Part shown: positions 8,765 through 17,901 of the stretch, piece after piece | Layout: each line of letters starts with the position of its first letter | How positions within the stretch are numbered: position 1 is the stretch's first letter | DNA from: a virus | IMG/VR virus record: IMGVR_UViG_3300033571_022897 | Span: 119,412-183,411 of that record | Direction: 5' to 3' (one strand) | Length of the DNA: 64,000 bases | Program-made: the position numbers and the translations under genes | Notes under the pieces: model-generated | The model's database searches: none | What the model was told of the DNA's origin: nothing | The model's input: only the letters and a program-made list of their open reading frames with translations

Positions 8765-9421
8765 TTATGCTGATTTTGTTATTGTCACAGGCACAGAAAT
8801 TCTAGCGCCAGAATCCCTACCGGTGATGGTGATGGTTGTTTGAAGCTTAGTTTGACTACCAAACAGTGTATTAATGGTTGTAGCACTCACATTGCAAGTT
8901 ATGCCTATGACGGTCTGACTTACGTTTGTGCCTATGGTAGTGGTCGCGTTAGCATTTACTGCCGCGGGAGTGTTTATACCAATGCCTGTGAAAGTGGCCA
9001 TAGTTCTAACGTCTCCGATGGTGAATGTGTATCCTGAAGGCTCTCCTTGAGAAGTCGTGCCAAGGTAGTTTAGTGTCGTAGGCGTTATAGAAGTGCTTTC
9101 TCCCTGTTTTAATTGGATGTTAGTGTTAGCTATACTTACAACAGGTAACTTAGCGGTCCCCCTGGGCAGGGTTACGAGCTTATATTTCATTATCTCGTTG
9201 TCGTCGGGATAAGCTTGAAGTATTGGCATGGCTTCGATAGCTTCTCCGTAAAAAGCAGATCCCGATGGGTGATTAGGATTGTACAAAGTGTAATCGATCT
9301 CGTCATCACCCAAAGAAAACTGGGTGATTCTAAAGGATCCATCGTTTCTTGACAGCAGCTCTCTTCCCTTCTTTGTTAGGATTGCGTCTACTATTACGGA
9401 TGTTGAATTTAAATATGGCAT
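8765..9421 (-). CDS. Baseplate-region structural protein
   Basis: The protein has 218 aa. The N-terminus reads A-I-L-T-K-K-G-R-E-L-L-S, then F-R-I-T-Q-F-S-L-G-D-D-E-I-D-Y. This arrangement recurs, as far as I remember, in unnamed structural proteins of T4-like phages beside fibre genes. The C-terminal half is Thr/Ile-rich with an Ig-like strand pattern. An ATATTTATA box lies 23 nt upstream of the ATG, so it probably heads the leftward fibre sub-operon. Function is unknown beyond a likely virion part. Confidence 0.55.
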   Translation of the reverse strand: MPYLNSTSVIVDAILTKKGRELLSRNDGSFRITQFSLGDDEIDYTLYNPNHPSGSAFYGEAIEAMPILQAYPDDNEIMKYKLVTLPRGTAKLPVVSIANTNIQLKQGESTSITPTTLNYLGTTSQGEPSGYTFTIGDVRTMATFTGIGINTPAAVNANATTTIGTNVSQTVIGITCNVSATTINTLFGSQTKLQTTITITGRDSGARISVPVTITKSA

Positions 9422-9444
9422 GATTTTCTTATTGTGTGTCTAAA

Positions 9445-9453
9445 TATAAATAT
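9445..9453 (-). promoter_or_regulatory. ATATTTATA box, candidate late promoter
   Basis: The minus strand reads ATATTTATA 23 nt before the ATG of the 218-aa gene, in a 47-nt gap between genes. The gap otherwise holds nothing recognisable. Confidence 0.4.
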
Positions 9454-9468
9454 ATTGCCGATGTGAAT

Positions 9469-12400
9469 TTATGCTATGTTTGTAGTGGTCTGGATCAAAT
9501 TTTGGGACTTTAAAGATTTTATAATGTTTCCGGATCTTAATTTTAGATCCTCAGATATGTATTCTGGGTATAATAATCCCTCTTCTTTTATCGTGGGATC
9601 AGTTGGATCAAAATCCAAAACTATATTTGTCTCGTCTGGCTCGTGTCGCCAGATTATAAAGTTAGAAGAACTAAAGTTAGCTTTTGTGGTTGAATCAACC
9701 CCGTTGGAAGATATGGGTCCGTATAGCAATCCAAGCGGTATGTTTCTGTTGAAAGTTAGTACTATTCTAGATTCTGCCTCGTTATAGCTACCTGTGAATT
9801 CCACGGTTTTTATGCAAAACTCGTTTTTCCTATTCCAACCCTCTGTACCAATTGACCCAGTATCTCTAAAACTTACGAAATCTCCGGGTTTCAATAGAAA
9901 AGGTTTCACCACTCTTTCCAATCCTGATCCAGTAAAGTATAGATCAGAAGAAGAGCTATATATCACAGAATAATTCTTGTATATGTCCTCTGTTCCGTAC
10001 GTATCTGTCAATTTTATGACAGCGGTTTGAGAGGCTGTATTATAGAATAATCCTGATTGACTAGTGAAAACACTTTCAACATAAAATACACTGTAATTGC
10101 CAACAATTTCATCAGGATAGTTTTTTATGTTAGATACAAACGCCAATCCTTGATCTAAAGCTGATATTATGGGATCTGGAATTATGGGAGCCGTATCATA
10201 TACATACTTAATTGAAGATGAGACCAACGTAGGACCTCCAGGAGTGAAGTATACTATCATGGTTTCAGTACTTAGTCCGTCCAATCTTGGTACATTTATA
10301 ATTAAAGAAGCGCTGTACCCACCGGGGAAAGTTCCCCCAGGATCGTATGACGCTGTTACGCCTACTGACGCTTCTATGAAACCCTCTGGATAGTTTATGG
10401 AGCTTATCACATTATAGTCAAACAAACTATAGTTAGTCAATTTCCATTGGGGATCTTGAGCACTGAATGCTTGAGATGATCCACTAGGTACTACAAAGTC
10501 TATGGGTTTTACAAGATCAAATTGAGCGCGTGTCAAGCTACCAGACAGATTATGATATACCGGTATGTATCTGTATCCCCCATCAAATATCTTTAGACTG
10601 GGATTGTTTACTAATTTTTGGGTATAGGGATTCCTTTCATCGTATTGAAATAACGCTATATCGGTACTTTGTTGGCTTTTAAATATATTTTGAACTTCGA
10701 AGATATTAGAGTTTGTCTTAGTTAAATCTATGATGTTCTCATTAGCGTCTATGAGATATTTTATCTGAGCATTTGATCTTTCTGGAAAGAAGACTGATGC
10801 CGTAAATATATCTACTAGATATACGAAATAGTTTGTAAGTTTATCTATCGCAGCTGTTCTTCCGTAAGATTTGTCGCCGTTTGTGTAATCGTTGTATTGT
10901 CGACTCACGGTTTTTGTACCATAATATCTTAAATCTGTAAAAGCCCTAGATGTGTAATTTGTGTCTTGAACTTCTGCGTATGGGTAATTTGGATTGCAGT
11001 ATATTGGAGCGTTTTCGTAATTTCTTGAAGCTGATGCTATGGCAATGTATGAGGCCGTGATTATATTCAAATTCACGGGTTTCTTTTGTCCGCTAGTATA
11101 ATCAAGATTTAAAAATCTTCTAGATCTAGCCGAAGCTGTAACGTTGTGTAAAAGACCCCCGTAATTAACGTATATAGAACTTGAATACTCTCCTACAGCC
11201 GTATAGTTGGAAGAAAGTTCTTTTTGTTCCATGTATCCGTTTTCATCTACCGCCGAAATACGAGATCCGCTGAATTCTCCGTTATAGAATTCCACTGATT
11301 GGGTAGAAATATAGTGTACGGATCCAGTAGGAGTTTTAAACTTATTAGCGATCCAAGATGAAGACATATGAGTATCGCTAGAATTTCCTCCTGATATCTT
11401 TACTAGAATGGATTTTGCAGATTTTAGATCTACGCTTAGACTAGGTTCATTTCTTGCGTATTTGTTTCTCTCTAATACGTGACTCTTTATAACAATTCCG
11501 GATTGTACGTTTGCTCGAGCGGGAACAAAGTCTTTTATCGTCTTGAATAAAGAGTTGTTGTAGTATTTGATGAGTCTCATGTACTCCCAAACACTATGAG
11601 GATAATTATAAGAAGAGGAAAAATAAGTGTTTCTGTAGCTTTCTAAGTCTGGATAGTTATCCAAGTATTGGTAATTTGGGTTACCTATGAGTTGATCTAT
11701 GTCAACAAAGAGAGACGAAGATTGCAGATTTTTATTTATTGTGTTCGCTGGCGAGAAACCTACTTCTATGTCGTAAGATCCTCTTCTAAAGGAATCAAAA
11801 TTGTTCTTTTGTATAGTCGTGTAAGGAGACAATACAGATTGCGATAACTCGTTAGCGTTGTTGTAGATAAGAACTTTGCTGTTGTTTATCTCAGAAAGTC
11901 CAGTTTGTCTATATCTAGGATACGCACCAAATTCTGAAGGTTCTAATATAGTGTCAGGTATTCCGTAACATGCTATAAGTGCTCGTAAAGCGCGCTGAGA
12001 TCCTTTAGATTTGTACAGCAGCGGTAAGTTGTGATATATCCTTTTATAGAGTTCTTTTTGTATATCGTTCGCAGACAGCGTATCTATACTTGACGTAACA
12101 TAACCTCTATTTCCTAAAGCGTTTATCTCTATGAGTTCTGATCCGGTGGGAGGAAGGAGACTTCCGTCTGGATTCATTCCAAATAGAGAGTAGTATAGAT
12201 TATTAGATAGATTGGTGTTAGTATGAAGTTTGAAACCCAATCCCTTTAAAGCATTTCCAACGAGATCCATTGATATACCGCTCTTTGGATTATTGGTTGC
12301 ATCGAACCTATTTGTTACGTCTTTATAATAGAGCCAAATGTTATCGAAGTGTTGTCCTAACATGTACATAAAAGATACCATTGGAGCGTTATTGGGATCT

Positions 12401-13713
12401 TCTATTAGATATTGCGGAGCCGTATTAGTAATTATATCGTTGTTATTCGAATCGTATAAAGACGCAGAAAATAACATCGATACAGCAAGAGGATTAGACG
12501 GGTTAGGTAGCGTATCGTCATCACCTAGCCAAGCAATGGCTTGAGAAGAAGTCGTTGCAAAAAGTTTATAGGGCTTTGTGCTAGTAGATTTAGGCCAAGC
12601 AAAGGATTCGGACTCGTAATATAGATAGTATTCGTAAGTATCGAATTTTTTTACTATGTTGTCTATTTTATCTTTAGCAGATTGAATCGATTGGCTTATG
12701 TAAGATACTGTTAAAGATTGATTAGAGTTTATCGTTTGGCTAGATGATATTTCGTTTTCATATTGCTCTATTAGCTGTAATTTGTACACAAAGTTTTCCA
12801 ATCTCTCTGTTGCACTTGAGAAGTGCACGAAGTTAGAAAAATCTGTGTAATCAACATTTATAGCTACTGCTTTATCGTCATAGTAACTAGATAGTTGCTG
12901 TATCGATGAAGATACTTCACTAGAAAATAAGCTAGAATAGTTGTAGTATCCCGTAGTTTGTCCTATTTGATTACTAATCTCTACGTTAAAGTTGGGTCCT
13001 CTAAGTAGATTTTCGCTTACCGGAGCTACCTCGGCCTCTACGTCAATGTTAACGTTAAATAAGACCGATTCAGCCAATTTTTCTACTATCCATAGAACGT
13101 CTTTTTGTTTGAATTCTACAGGTAGAGGTTCGTATAATTTTATTAGTAGATAAGTCTCTTGATTATCGTTTAATTGTTCTACAGCTGCGTTTGTGCAAAG
13201 TACGAGTTTATTTAAACCGAAGTTTAAGTAAAAATCAGATTGGTAATTTCTGTTTTGTGCATTAGCATCAAACAACTGAAATTCTGAGAGTATTGTATTG
13301 TCAGATATGTCTTGGCTGGAGAGCCTTAATTCCGTTCTTGATTTTGATATGTCTTTAATCCAATACTTTGATCCTATCGCTGCGGATCCGAATAGATTTT
13401 TTATGAAATTATATTGTATTCTTAAACTTCCGCGATTGTATCCTAAAGATTCTAGATCTCTTTTTGGATTTACGGATATCGAAGAGTACGTTAAACCGTT
13501 TTGAGGAGCACCTACGGGTGTGTAAGTTCTACAATTATATTCGTAATCTAATAGAGTGTCTGAGTTATCATATATGCCAAACTCCACTACATCTCCTCCC
13601 AAAGAAGAAAATTTGCTGTCTATGAAATTTGAAACAATTAGATTTTCGTCCCGTTCTTTGTAGGATTGGTAATCTATAGTTGAATTGTCGACGAATATCC
13701 TTACTATTTCCAT
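9469..13713 (-). CDS. Large baseplate wedge/tail structural protein (gp7/gp10 position)
   Basis: At 1414 aa this is the largest gene of the baseplate cluster. A central block around residues 545-580 reads R-I-Y-H-N-L-P-L-L-Y-K-S-K-G-S and then R-A-L-R-A-L-I-A-C-Y-G-I-P. This 'lysine-glycine then Leu-rich helix' signature occurs in baseplate proteins that connect wedge and fibres. Position supports a T4 gp7/gp10-like role: it follows gp25-, gp6- and two small genes in the same orientation. Sequence alone does not settle which T4 subunit it replaces. No lytic domain is visible. Its start overlaps the stop of the 116-aa gene by 1 nt. Confidence 0.6.
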   Translation of the reverse strand: MEIVRIFVDNSTIDYQSYKERDENLIVSNFIDSKFSSLGGDVVEFGIYDNSDTLLDYEYNCRTYTPVGAPQNGLTYSSISVNPKRDLESLGYNRGSLRIQYNFIKNLFGSAAIGSKYWIKDISKSRTELRLSSQDISDNTILSEFQLFDANAQNRNYQSDFYLNFGLNKLVLCTNAAVEQLNDNQETYLLIKLYEPLPVEFKQKDVLWIVEKLAESVLFNVNIDVEAEVAPVSENLLRGPNFNVEISNQIGQTTGYYNYSSLFSSEVSSSIQQLSSYYDDKAVAINVDYTDFSNFVHFSSATERLENFVYKLQLIEQYENEISSSQTINSNQSLTVSYISQSIQSAKDKIDNIVKKFDTYEYYLYYESESFAWPKSTSTKPYKLFATTSSQAIAWLGDDDTLPNPSNPLAVSMLFSASLYDSNNNDIITNTAPQYLIEDPNNAPMVSFMYMLGQHFDNIWLYYKDVTNRFDATNNPKSGISMDLVGNALKGLGFKLHTNTNLSNNLYYSLFGMNPDGSLLPPTGSELIEINALGNRGYVTSSIDTLSANDIQKELYKRIYHNLPLLYKSKGSQRALRALIACYGIPDTILEPSEFGAYPRYRQTGLSEINNSKVLIYNNANELSQSVLSPYTTIQKNNFDSFRRGSYDIEVGFSPANTINKNLQSSSLFVDIDQLIGNPNYQYLDNYPDLESYRNTYFSSSYNYPHSVWEYMRLIKYYNNSLFKTIKDFVPARANVQSGIVIKSHVLERNKYARNEPSLSVDLKSAKSILVKISGGNSSDTHMSSSWIANKFKTPTGSVHYISTQSVEFYNGEFSGSRISAVDENGYMEQKELSSNYTAVGEYSSSIYVNYGGLLHNVTASARSRRFLNLDYTSGQKKPVNLNIITASYIAIASASRNYENAPIYCNPNYPYAEVQDTNYTSRAFTDLRYYGTKTVSRQYNDYTNGDKSYGRTAAIDKLTNYFVYLVDIFTASVFFPERSNAQIKYLIDANENIIDLTKTNSNIFEVQNIFKSQQSTDIALFQYDERNPYTQKLVNNPSLKIFDGGYRYIPVYHNLSGSLTRAQFDLVKPIDFVVPSGSSQAFSAQDPQWKLTNYSLFDYNVISSINYPEGFIEASVGVTASYDPGGTFPGGYSASLIINVPRLDGLSTETMIVYFTPGGPTLVSSSIKYVYDTAPIIPDPIISALDQGLAFVSNIKNYPDEIVGNYSVFYVESVFTSQSGLFYNTASQTAVIKLTDTYGTEDIYKNYSVIYSSSSDLYFTGSGLERVVKPFLLKPGDFVSFRDTGSIGTEGWNRKNEFCIKTVEFTGSYNEAESRIVLTFNRNIPLGLLYGPISSNGVDSTTKANFSSSNFIIWRHEPDETNIVLDFDPTDPTIKEEGLLYPEYISEDLKLRSGNIIKSLKSQNLIQTTTNIA

Positions 13714-14063
13714 TAGAACGTTATTTTATTTAGTGTGGAGAATGTTTGTCCAAGGTCTAAAAGTTGTTGTTTAAGACTGTTGATTTCCTCTATGAGAGCC
13801 TGTTTTTCTGGATCATTTATAGATCCTCCAACAAATTCTTGACTTCTTTGTATCAAGTATTGATGGGAATTTATTTCTCCGGAAGGAGGTATATCGAAAA
13901 ATAATGTATCGTAATACTCAAAGAACTCTTCCACCGTTGGAGTCGTGTCAGCGGTTTCTGGTGGTGTTTCAGCTACCAATTCAGTAAACCTAGTATCAAT
14001 TACTTTATTGTAGGTGGCTACTCCCCTAGTCTTCTTCAGCAATCGAATGTCTTTGTTATCCAT
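13713..14063 (-). CDS. Small baseplate-operon protein
   Basis: A 116-aa hydrophilic protein with a Thr/Glu/Pro-rich middle. The C-terminal helix (L-I-E-E-I-N-S-L-K-Q-Q-L-L-D-L-G) has a coiled-coil-like heptad pattern. It overlaps both neighbours by 1 nt, so it is translationally coupled between the DNRLRE-like protein and the 1414-aa structural protein. The function is not recognised; a small baseplate linker or chaperone would fit. Confidence 0.55.
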   Translation of the reverse strand: MDNKDIRLLKKTRGVATYNKVIDTRFTELVAETPPETADTTPTVEEFFEYYDTLFFDIPPSGEINSHQYLIQRSQEFVGGSINDPEKQALIEEINSLKQQLLDLGQTFSTLNKITF

Positions 14064-15163
14064 TAGTTAGATACTTTAAAGATTAGATTTTCATCAAAAG
14101 CAACTGTTTCCCCCGAACTAAACGTACTTCTAATTAAGACTTTGTAATATCTCTCTGGTTCTAAGCCACTAAAGTGTACGTTAAAATAGCTGCTAGTTCC
14201 ATCACAACTTATTTTTGTGTAGCTTTCATCAAAATCTACAACAACTTCGTTTGTTTTAGAGTCGACTATACACCAGTAAGACTCTTCGGGAAGTCTTTTA
14301 TTTGTCGTATATAGCGAAGAAGTAGTGAATACTCTAGCCGGATAAGTATCTCTACAGTTTATTTTAAACTTGTATTGTTTGGTTTTAGCGCTAAATTTGT
14401 AAGAGTTGTTTGCCAAGCTAACTATTGAAGCTGCGGTTTGTGCCTCCTGTAAATTTCCAGATACATATTGACTATCATCCCAACGTATTTCTAGTGTAGG
14501 AGGATAAATAGTGTGAGTATCTGTACTATAATAATTCAAAGCTATATAACTGCTTTGATTGTTTTCTATTACTGTTGGATGCTTTATTAAAAATCCATTG
14601 TTTGGTTGTGCATTGTTAAACCAAGACGTGACTATATCTGTTACATCGACATGGATGTCTTTGTTTGATTGATAATCGAAAGACTGTGTTGTGTATGTAC
14701 CCGTCCATGATCCTCCGCCCGAAGTTAAATAGTAGGATGGATTAGCCCAGTTTGTGGTATCGGAATACCAGGATTGCGTATTGTACCAGTTAACACCGTT
14801 CTTTGTTTCAGGAGAATCGTTAAATTTTCCGGTTCCCATTGCCCAAGACTGATCCACTTGTCTGATCTCAACGTCGTAATCTGTGTTCAGATTTTCGGCG
14901 TTAGCTACGTATAGGTTTAAATACGTTTTCCAGGATCCCGTTCTAAAGGTTTTTAATGTTTCTAGATCAGAGTCAGAGAATTTTACCAGCGTTCTACGGA
15001 TATCGTCTATAGATATGGTGTCCACTGAAGGAGTTAGAGTGGCTCCTATGTTTTCAGAATTTTTTACAGAGACTTCAAGAATCTCGTCCAATCCAGTGTT
15101 TTGTCTTGGAAATTTTGAATAGAGAGTTGAGTCCGCCTCCGCAAATATCTTGTATACTGCCAT
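14063..15163 (-). CDS. DNRLRE-type beta-sandwich structural protein
   Basis: The protein has 366 aa. Residues about 1-230 show the pattern of DNRLRE/CBM-like domains: an opening A-D-S-T-L-Y, a middle W-x-x-G-T-G-K-F-N-D segment, then H-V-D-V-T-D-I-V-T-S-W-F-N and N-N-G-F-L-I-K. In bacterial proteins these domains are extracellular beta sandwiches, often carbohydrate-binding. Here the gene sits directly downstream of the gp6-like wedge gene and is translationally coupled to the next gene. It is therefore probably a baseplate-attached structural or surface-binding protein. The C-terminal third is a second beta domain of unknown type. Confidence 0.6.
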   Translation of the reverse strand: MAVYKIFAEADSTLYSKFPRQNTGLDEILEVSVKNSENIGATLTPSVDTISIDDIRRTLVKFSDSDLETLKTFRTGSWKTYLNLYVANAENLNTDYDVEIRQVDQSWAMGTGKFNDSPETKNGVNWYNTQSWYSDTTNWANPSYYLTSGGGSWTGTYTTQSFDYQSNKDIHVDVTDIVTSWFNNAQPNNGFLIKHPTVIENNQSSYIALNYYSTDTHTIYPPTLEIRWDDSQYVSGNLQEAQTAASIVSLANNSYKFSAKTKQYKFKINCRDTYPARVFTTSSLYTTNKRLPEESYWCIVDSKTNEVVVDFDESYTKISCDGTSSYFNVHFSGLEPERYYKVLIRSTFSSGETVAFDENLIFKVSN

Positions 15164-15174
15164 TTTTTTATCTT

Positions 15175-17031
15175 TTACAGTGTTACTATTCTACCGTTTA
15201 TGTCCGTGTTTGGATACCTCAATTCGAATATAGAGGGATCCAGTGACGGATATACAACTCCATTTATAGTGGCACCAACTATATCGTAAGCGTATTTAGA
15301 ATAGCCACTAGATTCTCCCGATTTGTTTACTATCTCAACTCTTTTTACCGTCTGTACTCCGTCTTGGGTATCCAACAAAGAGTACACATTCGAAAGTATT
15401 ATAGGTTGATTCATTTCCCAATTATTGATGTTGAAATGATTCTTTAACGCTAATATGCACTTAGATATAACGTCTTGAGAATTGTAACCGGGTCTCATAA
15501 TGATATCAAAATTGCATCCGATGTTTATTATGTATCCGCTCTTTAATAGTAAACTATCTGTCATCATTCTGTAATCTGAAAGATAAGTTTGTAAATTAGT
15601 TAACAGAGACACACTGGGTGCTTCTAAATTTCCGTTAGAGTTTAGGGATAATACATACATGCTCATATTAGATGGGTCTTTGTTTATCATGGTTCCCACA
15701 TTGTAATTTGAGAACACAGAATCATCTTTAGACATGTATACTTTTGCCACTTTTCCGTATTTTCCAGGCATTTCTAGCGCGCGTTCCATATAATCTTGCT
15801 GGGTAACTGCTCTCATTTGCGCGCTAAACGCGTTTCTTATGTTGATCCGCATCTCTTCGACCGTATCCCCATCACCTCCTCCAGAGGCCGGGTCCTCGTT
15901 GCCAACCGCTAATGTATTTGAATACGCATTTCCAGGTCCGTTTAAACTATAGCTGCCAATTACGGATAACTCTCCCGATTTTGCATTTGAAGCTGCTCCT
16001 CCTCCCACTAGATAAGTGACAGTTAAGGTTGTATTGTAAGGAGCTAAACCATATGTAGAGGTTGTTAAAAAGTTAGTTGGATCAAAAGCCGTATTGATAG
16101 TTGTTGATCCAGAGGTCAAACCCACTCCTACTGTCGATGGGTTGGGTAGTATTAAATCGTCTATAACAGAATTTACACCCGCTCCGAACTCCATTACTAA
16201 AGTTTCTTTACTGGTAAATCTAGTTGTAAATCGCCTATCCACTTTTACCTTTTGCATTATATATGGAACCTGATTGGCGTCTTGATACAGATCTGGATAG
16301 TTGACGGCCATGTTTCTTACTGGATTGTATATATAATCTTGAGCCAGATTCGGAACTTCGTACCATACGTTATTCGAAGAATCAGTCACGTTTACTATTG
16401 ATACAATGTCTGAATCGGATATCGTTAAAGTCGTGAATCTTTGAGCTGATCCTAAAACAAAACTCTGAGTTTTTATTTCTCCTGATACCGCGGTTACTTC
16501 TTTTTTTAACAGATAGCTCTGTGGAGTTCCTGCTCCATTTATTTCGTATACTGATACTTCGGTTGGATCTAACGATGATGATAATGAAAAATCTATTTTA
16601 TTAGGAATGTAGTAACTCACTGATCCGTTAGCGCCTGATTTTACTGTCATACCTGGTTTTATTACCATACAGTAAGTAAAATCAGGATACTTTTGTCCGC
16701 CGAAAGTGATAGCGGGAATAACTTGGTAAACTTGAAGTTTTGCTACTGCGGCAGAGGTGACCTTTGGGGTATATCCCATCATGTACGCAAGAGCATATAG
16801 ATTATTCTTTTGCTTGGCGTATTGTACGAAAGTCTCTTGTATCTGGTTATCTAGGTAGAACGAGAGCACATCACCAACGTAAGATGCCATGTCTATAAAC
16901 ATAGTACCGGGTGACGCTTGCGAAAAGTCCGTGTATACAGTTGGAAAATAGGCTTTAGCGTACTCTATTAAATCAGCTTTAAAAGTGCTAAAATCTTTGT
17001 TTAAATACTTTATGTCTATGTTGTTTTCCAT
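15175..17031 (-). CDS. 6: Baseplate wedge protein, gp6-like
   Basis: This 618-aa protein resembles T4 gp6 and the wider baseplate J family. The N-terminus has L-N-K-D-F-S-T-F-K-A-D-L-I, then T-M-F-I-D-M-A-S-Y-V-G-D-V-L-S-F-Y-L-D and an Ala/Tyr-rich helix ending M-M-G-Y-T-P. A conserved block near residues 390-420 (R-x-x-V-T-Q-Q-D-Y-M-E-R-A) is typical of the family. gp6 forms the iris-like ring joining wedges around the hub. It lies 2 nt downstream of the gp25-like gene, the usual partner. Length matches the T4 protein (about 660 aa). Confidence 0.9.
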   Translation of the reverse strand: MENNIDIKYLNKDFSTFKADLIEYAKAYFPTVYTDFSQASPGTMFIDMASYVGDVLSFYLDNQIQETFVQYAKQKNNLYALAYMMGYTPKVTSAAVAKLQVYQVIPAITFGGQKYPDFTYCMVIKPGMTVKSGANGSVSYYIPNKIDFSLSSSLDPTEVSVYEINGAGTPQSYLLKKEVTAVSGEIKTQSFVLGSAQRFTTLTISDSDIVSIVNVTDSSNNVWYEVPNLAQDYIYNPVRNMAVNYPDLYQDANQVPYIMQKVKVDRRFTTRFTSKETLVMEFGAGVNSVIDDLILPNPSTVGVGLTSGSTTINTAFDPTNFLTTSTYGLAPYNTTLTVTYLVGGGAASNAKSGELSVIGSYSLNGPGNAYSNTLAVGNEDPASGGGDGDTVEEMRINIRNAFSAQMRAVTQQDYMERALEMPGKYGKVAKVYMSKDDSVFSNYNVGTMINKDPSNMSMYVLSLNSNGNLEAPSVSLLTNLQTYLSDYRMMTDSLLLKSGYIINIGCNFDIIMRPGYNSQDVISKCILALKNHFNINNWEMNQPIILSNVYSLLDTQDGVQTVKRVEIVNKSGESSGYSKYAYDIVGATINGVVYPSLDPSIFELRYPNTDINGRIVTL

Positions 17032-17032
17032 G

Positions 17033-17446
17033 TTAACGGTTTTCTATGCCTACGACTAAATCGTCTGTTTCGTTAGAGTTTAATAACCTATATGCCAAAT
17101 TTAAAGTTATGATATTTGAGTCTTCTTGGGGAGTTATATAGCACTCGATGACTTGAACTATAGGAAATCTGTCGTCTATTTGAGCAGCTATTTGTTGTTC
17201 AAGATTTGAAAGATTATCCGGGCTTATGTTTTCAAATAATTGGGCTCGTAAATTAGCTCCAAAATTGGGATAAAACACTCTTTCCCTGTTATTGGTTAAG
17301 AGAAAGTTAATTATGTTATATCTTATTTGATCTTTTGTGGTATAAACGCTAGTGAAAGCACTTGGATAAGAGAAGGGTATCTTCACTCCCAAAGCTACAG
17401 ACCTTTTTAGGTCTACGGGTGCGATTCTTTTTGCGTTATATGCCAT
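17033..17446 (-). CDS. 25: Baseplate wedge protein, gp25-like
   Basis: The protein has 137 aa, the usual size of the gp25/GPW family. Family features are visible: D-L-K-R-S-V-A-L-G-V-K-I-P-F near the start, then I-R-Y-N-I-I-N-F-L-L-T-N, E-R-V-F-Y-P-N-F-G, and a late Leu-rich segment. In T4, gp25 belongs to the wedge core with gp6 and gp53 and touches the sheath. Here it is directly upstream of the gp6-like gene. High confidence from motif and context. Confidence 0.9.
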   Translation of the reverse strand: MAYNAKRIAPVDLKRSVALGVKIPFSYPSAFTSVYTTKDQIRYNIINFLLTNNRERVFYPNFGANLRAQLFENISPDNLSNLEQQIAAQIDDRFPIVQVIECYITPQEDSNIITLNLAYRLLNSNETDDLVVGIENR

Positions 17447-17456
17447 TTCACGGGTA

Positions 17457-17873
17457 TTACTTGTTCATTAACTTTTTCATAATACCTGAGAAGTCCGGAA
17501 CGTTTTCTATCTCCACCATTTCTAAATTACTGCTTTTTCTAGCTGTTCCTATCATGTCACTAACAGAAGACACAACAGAAGGCTCCCTGGTCTCACCCAT
17601 GTCTTCTGGAGTCATATTTTGTGCGGTCTCGTTCAGTAACATAGATAACGGATTATTACCGCTGAATTGCACGGGTGCAGCCCGGCGAGGTTCGTTTAGG
17701 GTTAGAGGAATTCCTCCAGTAACGCTCTTTTTAACCTGTTCCCGAATCTTATTTTTATAATCGGGGTCTTTTTCGACGTGTTTATTTTCAGAAAGTAGTC
17801 TAGGCAGCTCTTCTCTTATGGCTGACCTGATCTCCTCTCTGATTAATTTTCTAAGTGCGTCTAATTTACTCAT
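17457..17873 (-). CDS. Uncharacterised small protein of the baseplate operon
   Basis: The protein has 138 aa. A charged N-terminal helix (L-R-K-L-I-R-E-E-I-R-S-A-I-R-E-E-L) ends in L-L-S-E-N. The rest is low in hydrophobic residues and probably flexible. It precedes the gp25-like gene. A box reading ATATTTATC lies exactly 3 nt before the ATG, so the gene may head a late transcript carrying gp25 and gp6. Function unknown. Confidence 0.55.
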   Translation of the reverse strand: MSKLDALRKLIREEIRSAIREELPRLLSENKHVEKDPDYKNKIREQVKKSVTGGIPLTLNEPRRAAPVQFSGNNPLSMLLNETAQNMTPEDMGETREPSVVSSVSDMIGTARKSSNLEMVEIENVPDFSGIMKKLMNK

Positions 17874-17876
17874 ATT

Positions 17877-17885
17877 GATAAATAT
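17877..17885 (-). promoter_or_regulatory. ATATTTATC box, candidate late promoter
   Basis: The minus strand reads CATATTTATC, then AAT, then ATG, i.e. 3-nt spacing, with one mismatch to the consensus ATATTTATA. Confidence 0.4.
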
Positions 17886-17901
17886 GGCTTTTAGTTTTTT
17901 A

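Noticed and set aside
358-9421. Diversity-generating retroelement acting on the fibre heads
   Set aside because: No reverse transcriptase gene in the window and no near-identical template/variable repeat pair noticed.
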